NCBI GenBank assembly: GCA_021604645.1
Contig: BQJJ01000001.1
Location: 62,001-126,000 of the forward strand
DNA: 64,000 bases
Direction: 5' to 3'
Source of the DNA: Methyloligella sp.
Lineage (GTDB): Bacteria > Pseudomonadota > Alphaproteobacteria > Rhizobiales > HXMU1428-3
Shown here: piece by piece, positions 60,824-64,000 of the stretch
Layout of the letters: each line of letters starts with the position of its first letter
How positions within the stretch are numbered: position 1 is the stretch's first letter
Position numbers and translations under genes: made by a program
Notes under the pieces: generated by a model
Databases searched by the model: none
What the model saw: the letters and a program-made list of their open reading frames with translations, nothing else
Told to the model about the DNA's origin: nothing

Positions 60824-61621
60824 ATGAGCGAAGACAAACGCAAAGAAGCCCGCAAACGCGCTGACCGGTTACGGGCAGAGTTTAAAGAAAAAAATAAGCC
60901 ACTAGATTGGTTTGAAGCGCTCTATCAAGAAGCTGATGGTGACCCTGAACTAATACCGTGGGGTGGGGATATAGGGGCTGGTTCTCTTGGGAAAGAGAGT
61001 TTAAAAGCACAAAATTCCACAAAGCAAAATTCAACATTTCATAATCCTTGGGCCCATGGACAAGCACGCCTGCCACTTCTTGAATGGTTAGATAGAGATG
61101 AGCAAAAAGAGTGGTTGAAGGCACCTAACAGCAAGCGCCTTGCTTTGGATGTTGGCTGTGGCCTGGGACATAATGCTGTCGCCTTGCACAAAGCCGGCTA
61201 TCAGGTAACGGCATTTGATATTTCCGAGACAGCCGTGAAATGGGCAGCGCGCAATGCAGGTCAATTCCCCATCGAATGGGAGGCGCAAAATCTATTAAAA
61301 ATGCCAGAAGGCTGGTCTCAAAGGTTTGATCTTGTAAGTGAAACCTTCACCATCCAGGCACTCTATGGTGAAGAACGAGAATTGGCGATAAAAGCTCTTA
61401 CGAAACTCGTAAGCCCCAAGGGTAAGTTACTCATCATTTGCAGAGGCCGCCGTGATGATGAAATTCCCAAAACCCCTCCATTGCCGTTAATGCCATCTGA
61501 ATTGGATAAAATAGAAGATTACGGTTTTGTATCGACGTTTAGAAAAGAATATCTAGATAATAAAACACCAGCAAATTTGCATTTTGTCGCAGAATTTACC
61601 GCAGAATCCGATAAAGAATAA
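60824..61621 (+). CDS. Class I SAM-dependent methyltransferase
   Basis: 265 residues. The SAM-binding motif LALDVGCGLGHNAVALHKAGYQV (about 105-127) and the acidic motif TAFDISETAV define the Rossmann-fold methyltransferase family. Further motifs are FDLVSETFTIQAL (near 168) and a late strand LLIICRGRR. The N-terminal 100 residues hold a WG-rich part, VPWGGDIG-like IPWGGDIGAG. The substrate is unknown. It is 43 bp after holC. Confidence 0.85.
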   Translation: MSEDKRKEARKRADRLRAEFKEKNKPLDWFEALYQEADGDPELIPWGGDIGAGSLGKESLKAQNSTKQNSTFHNPWAHGQARLPLLEWLDRDEQKEWLKAPNSKRLALDVGCGLGHNAVALHKAGYQVTAFDISETAVKWAARNAGQFPIEWEAQNLLKMPEGWSQRFDLVSETFTIQALYGEERELAIKALTKLVSPKGKLLIICRGRRDDEIPKTPPLPLMPSELDKIEDYGFVSTFRKEYLDNKTPANLHFVAEFTAESDKE

Positions 61622-61656
61622 ATCTCTTATTTCTCTGAAGGTTTTTGAAAAAACGT

Positions 61657-62253
61657 ATGCTTGAAATACTCAATTTAAAAAACGACATTTTTGGACCAGT
61701 TACTTTAGAAGTTCAGGAAGGGCAATCAATCATTGTTCGTGGCCCCTCAGGCTCGGGTAAAACAAGGTTCATGCGTGCCATAGCAGATCTAGATGTAGCA
61801 ACAGGAGAGGTTTTTCTGAACGGTCAACATAGAAAAGATCTCGCGGCCTATGACTGGCGCAAAAGAGTACGATTTGTTGCAGCTGATAGTACATGGTGGT
61901 TTGATCATGTTGATGAGCATTTCAGACAAGACTATGAGCTTGAAGAAAACATGGCCAAACTTTCCCTGAAACCTGAATTGAGAAATTGGCATGTAAGCAA
62001 ACTTTCTACAGGAGAGAGGCAAAGATTGGCATTTTTACGGGCTATAGCCGATGAACCTCAAGTCCTCTTGCTTGATGAACCAACAAGCGCTCTCGATGAA
62101 CTTTCAGCTGGAAAGCTTGAAGAAATGATTGAACAAGTAAAAGCTAATGGCACAATTGTTTTCATAGCCAGTCATCATCCAGAACAAGTCAAAAAATTTG
62201 GCCCAAAAGAAATTTTGTTCACTAAGAAAGATGTAGAAGTCAACAATCTTTAG
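61657..62253 (+). CDS. fetA: ABC transporter ATPase, FetA-like
   Basis: 198 residues from ATG 61657; a TTG at 61645 adds four residues and lies too close to the only ribosome site (GAAGG). Walker A is GPSGSGKTR, the signature is LSTGERQRLAFLRA, and Walker B is VLLLDEPTSALDE. It is a short ATPase like FetA/YbbL. The next gene is a FetB/YbbM permease. The pair is reported to export iron in Escherichia coli and to raise resistance to oxidative stress. Confidence 0.85.
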   Translation: MLEILNLKNDIFGPVTLEVQEGQSIIVRGPSGSGKTRFMRAIADLDVATGEVFLNGQHRKDLAAYDWRKRVRFVAADSTWWFDHVDEHFRQDYELEENMAKLSLKPELRNWHVSKLSTGERQRLAFLRAIADEPQVLLLDEPTSALDELSAGKLEEMIEQVKANGTIVFIASHHPEQVKKFGPKEILFTKKDVEVNNL

Positions 62254-62319
62254 GTCAATGGCCTAAAAATATAAGAACCAAACCTAGAGGCGACCAGGCC
62301 GTAGATTAATAGGCAACCA

Positions 62320-63120
62320 ATGGATTATATCAATTTATCTTTTTTTGATTTAGCACTCGCCTCATCGCTTATTTTAATAAATGGTGGCATTTCCTTCGCG
62401 TTAGGTCTGGGGTTAGAGCGAACCCTATTAATCAATACAGTACGCATGACCGTACAACTTATGGCAATTGGTTTTGTCCTGAAATTTATATTTATGCAAA
62501 CCAGCCCGGTCTGGACCATAGGGTTGGCACTCATTATGGTCGCTCTTGCCGGTAGAGAAATCTTAAGTCGGCAAACCCATCAACTAAAAGGCATAAATGC
62601 CTATGGTTTAGGAGCGTCCACATTGTTTTGTGTCGGCTTCATCTGCACCTTATTTGCAATCTTTCTACTTGTACAACCAGAGCCATGGTATTCACCTCGC
62701 TATTTTCTCCCAATATTAGGAATGATTATTGGAAACACCATGACGGGAATTGGTTTGGGAATGGAAACATTAACAACATCCATCAAGAGAGATCTAAAAC
62801 TAATAGAAGACCGACTATCTTTAGGAGAACCAAGATTTATAGCTTTAGGAGATCACGTTAAAAGGGCCATGAAGACAGGAATGATGCCAATAATTAACGC
62901 CATGGCAGCATCTGGTATAATTTCGCTGCCAGGCATGATGACTGGTCAGATTATATCCGGGGTGGATCCAATTGAGGCAACCAAATATCAATTAATGATT
63001 ATGTTTCTAATTGCAGGTGGAACAGCACTTGGAACCACTGGCGGAGTTGTTGGAATGGTTTATCTTTTAACCGATGAACGTCACAGATTACGGTTAGAAC
63101 GTCTTAAAGAGAAAAGGTAG
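62320..63120 (+). CDS. fetB: FetB/YbbM family ABC permease (UPF0014)
   Basis: 266 residues with about seven membrane segments. Family motifs are LERTLLINTVRMTVQLMAIGFVL (about 30-52), LPILGMIIGNTMTGIGLGMETL (near 130) and MNAMAASGIISLPGMMTGQI, here INAMAASGIISLPGMMTGQII (near 190-210). With the FetA-like ATPase it probably exports iron or another metal. The 66-bp gap to fetA is short, and translation coupling is not evident. Confidence 0.9.
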   Translation: MDYINLSFFDLALASSLILINGGISFALGLGLERTLLINTVRMTVQLMAIGFVLKFIFMQTSPVWTIGLALIMVALAGREILSRQTHQLKGINAYGLGASTLFCVGFICTLFAIFLLVQPEPWYSPRYFLPILGMIIGNTMTGIGLGMETLTTSIKRDLKLIEDRLSLGEPRFIALGDHVKRAMKTGMMPIINAMAASGIISLPGMMTGQIISGVDPIEATKYQLMIMFLIAGGTALGTTGGVVGMVYLLTDERHRLRLERLKEKR

Positions 63121-63146
63121 AGAAGTCTGAAGTTAATATGCTGAGC

Positions 63147-63788
63147 TTATAGCCTGGCAGGGGCTTCATTTGAAACATAGCCCTTCATGAAGAGGTGAAC
63201 TGATCTTTGAGCAGCTTCTTGAATGGATGTTTCACTTGGAGCATAGTCGATATCAAACAAGGCTCTTAAATGAGTATCTCCTCTGACCAGAGATAAAAAT
63301 TGGCAGGCTGCTTGGTTACTATTGCTAATATCAAGGAGGTTGGCCTTATTTGCTGCTTCCAAATAATTGGAAAGATAATCACAAATTTTAGCATGACCAG
63401 AATAATAAAATTGTTTTGCAACTTCTTGCGCTCGTGATGCCATTGAAAGGCACATTCTAAAATTAGCTAATTTATCTTGTTCTAGAGTGATTTTTAAATA
63501 ATTCTCTCCAATTTGAGAGAGTAATTGTTCCAACTCTTCTATATTTTCAAGAATTACCTGATTATTACTAATCGTTGCATGAACAAGTTGTTCAGACAGG
63601 TCCTCAGAAATGGCGATGAATAATTCTCTCTTACCACCAAAAATCGTGTAAATCGCGGTTTTAGAGACCCGCGCATTTTTAACAATGTCATCCAGACGTG
63701 TTTCATCATAGCCCTTCAAAAGAAATTGCTCAGAAGCGGCTTTCAAAATTCTCTGTCTATTTTCTTCAAAACTTTTATTCAGTGTCAT
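63147..63788 (-). CDS. TetR-family transcriptional regulator
   Basis: 213 residues from the ATG at 63788; the frame extends to a TTG at 63830. The N-terminal helix-turn-helix reads RILKAASEQFLLKGYDETRLDDIVKNARVSKTAIYTIFGGKRELF (about 12-56). The C-terminal helical domain resembles AefR/TetR_C-type proteins. It is convergent with fetB. An inverted repeat in the 200 bp to its right is a likely operator that would control both this gene and a divergent gene beyond the window, often an efflux pump in such layouts (inference). Confidence 0.92.
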   Translation of the reverse strand: MTLNKSFEENRQRILKAASEQFLLKGYDETRLDDIVKNARVSKTAIYTIFGGKRELFIAISEDLSEQLVHATISNNQVILENIEELEQLLSQIGENYLKITLEQDKLANFRMCLSMASRAQEVAKQFYYSGHAKICDYLSNYLEAANKANLLDISNSNQAACQFLSLVRGDTHLRALFDIDYAPSETSIQEAAQRSVHLFMKGYVSNEAPARL

Positions 63789-63908
63789 ATTCCAGTAATT
63801 TCTAGCAGCAATATCGAGAAGACTTAACAATTTCTTAACTGATGATAGATGGCCATAACAACTCAGGCGAAAGAAATCAATAACTTATTTAGTTTTGATC
63901 AAGAAAAA

Positions 63909-63933
63909 GTTGACACTATTTATATTAGTCAAC
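63909..63933. promoter_or_regulatory. TetR-type operator overlapping a rightward promoter
   Basis: GTTGAC (63909-63914) and GTCAAC (63928-63933) form an inverted repeat with a 13-base centre. TTGACA at 63911-63916 with TATAGG at 63935-63940 could be a -35/-10 pair facing right. A nine-codon frame (63957-63986) and an AAGAGAG purine run at the very edge suggest the next gene begins just past the window. Confidence 0.5.
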
Positions 63934-64000
63934 CTATAGGTGTTGAAGAGTTAACCATGACAACCTGCTTCACTAAGTATTTATAAGTAAGAGAGCAAAG

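Noticed and set aside
1-64000. Prophage, genomic island or transposon
   Set aside because: No integrase, transposase, phage structural gene, tRNA-flanked repeat or terminal inverted repeat was seen; the genes are of ordinary chromosomal type.

Overview
The window looks like chromosomal DNA of an AT-rich alphaproteobacterium, probably free-living and perhaps marine. The signs are DUF1489, NnrU, the block panB - TPR membrane protein - bamB - der, a TRAP carrier, a LivFGHMK-type ABC carrier, and Crp/Fnr and LysR regulators. No rRNA, tRNA, CRISPR array, transposase or phage gene was seen.

Layout. 1-2.6 kb (minus): a TonB-dependent receptor cut by the left edge, with a DUF2946 protein upstream of it. 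2.8-8.0 kb: a DctPQM TRAP transporter, then a periplasmic sulfur-handling set (DsrE-like protein, rhodanese) and a cysteine-rich Crp/Fnr regulator, with a near-perfect FNR/FixK box between the divergent genes. 8.0-12.4 kb: a zinc-type oxidoreductase and its divergent LysR regulator, a DM13 protein, ArsC, and an outer-membrane beta-barrel. 12.7-24.5 kb: a catabolic region with a hydratase/aldolase pair, a LysR regulator, and a long minus-strand operon livK-H-M-G-F, iron-dependent alcohol dehydrogenase, succinate-semialdehyde dehydrogenase, and a 4-hydroxybutyryl-CoA dehydratase homologue. 24.7-29.0 kb: a three-gene sensory operon (histidine kinase, sigma54 response regulator, periplasmic binding protein). 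A good sigma54 promoter lies in front of livK, and a TGAGCG-N5-CGCTCA palindrome lies upstream of both this operon and livK. The triad is therefore the likely controller of the 4-hydroxybutyrate-type operon.

29.6-40.5 kb: assimilatory nitrate/nitrite reduction (nirB, nirD, nasA, cysG on plus), convergent with a nitrate ABC transporter (nrtA, nrtB, nrtD on minus). Both operons are preceded by sigma54-like -24/-12 elements that deviate at the -12 GC. 40.8-43.6 kb: a lipoprotein, then GST and nitronate monooxygenase genes divergent from an HxlR regulator. 43.8-47.7 kb: small envelope genes including a Sel1 protein, a MotA/TolQ/ExbB-like channel, a TolR-like protein whose periplasmic part looks Ig-like, and a two-helix membrane protein. 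A 37-bp tandem repeat and a GC-rich non-coding patch lie among them. 47.8-50.3 kb: dodecin and a bufferin-type copper-RiPP operon (precursor, DUF692 enzyme, DUF2063 partner). 50.6-54.9 kb: DUF1489, two paralogous beta-propeller proteins, a tiny lipoprotein and NnrU. 55-63.8 kb: housekeeping genes panB, TPR protein, bamB, der, holC, a methyltransferase, fetAB, and a TetR regulator facing a probable target beyond the right edge.

Recurring design: in the TRAP, liv and nrt operons a stem-loop sits directly behind the substrate-binding-protein gene, and a terminator sits between the bufferin precursor gene and its enzymes. This should favour high expression of the first gene. All functions are read from sequence by eye; no database search was run.
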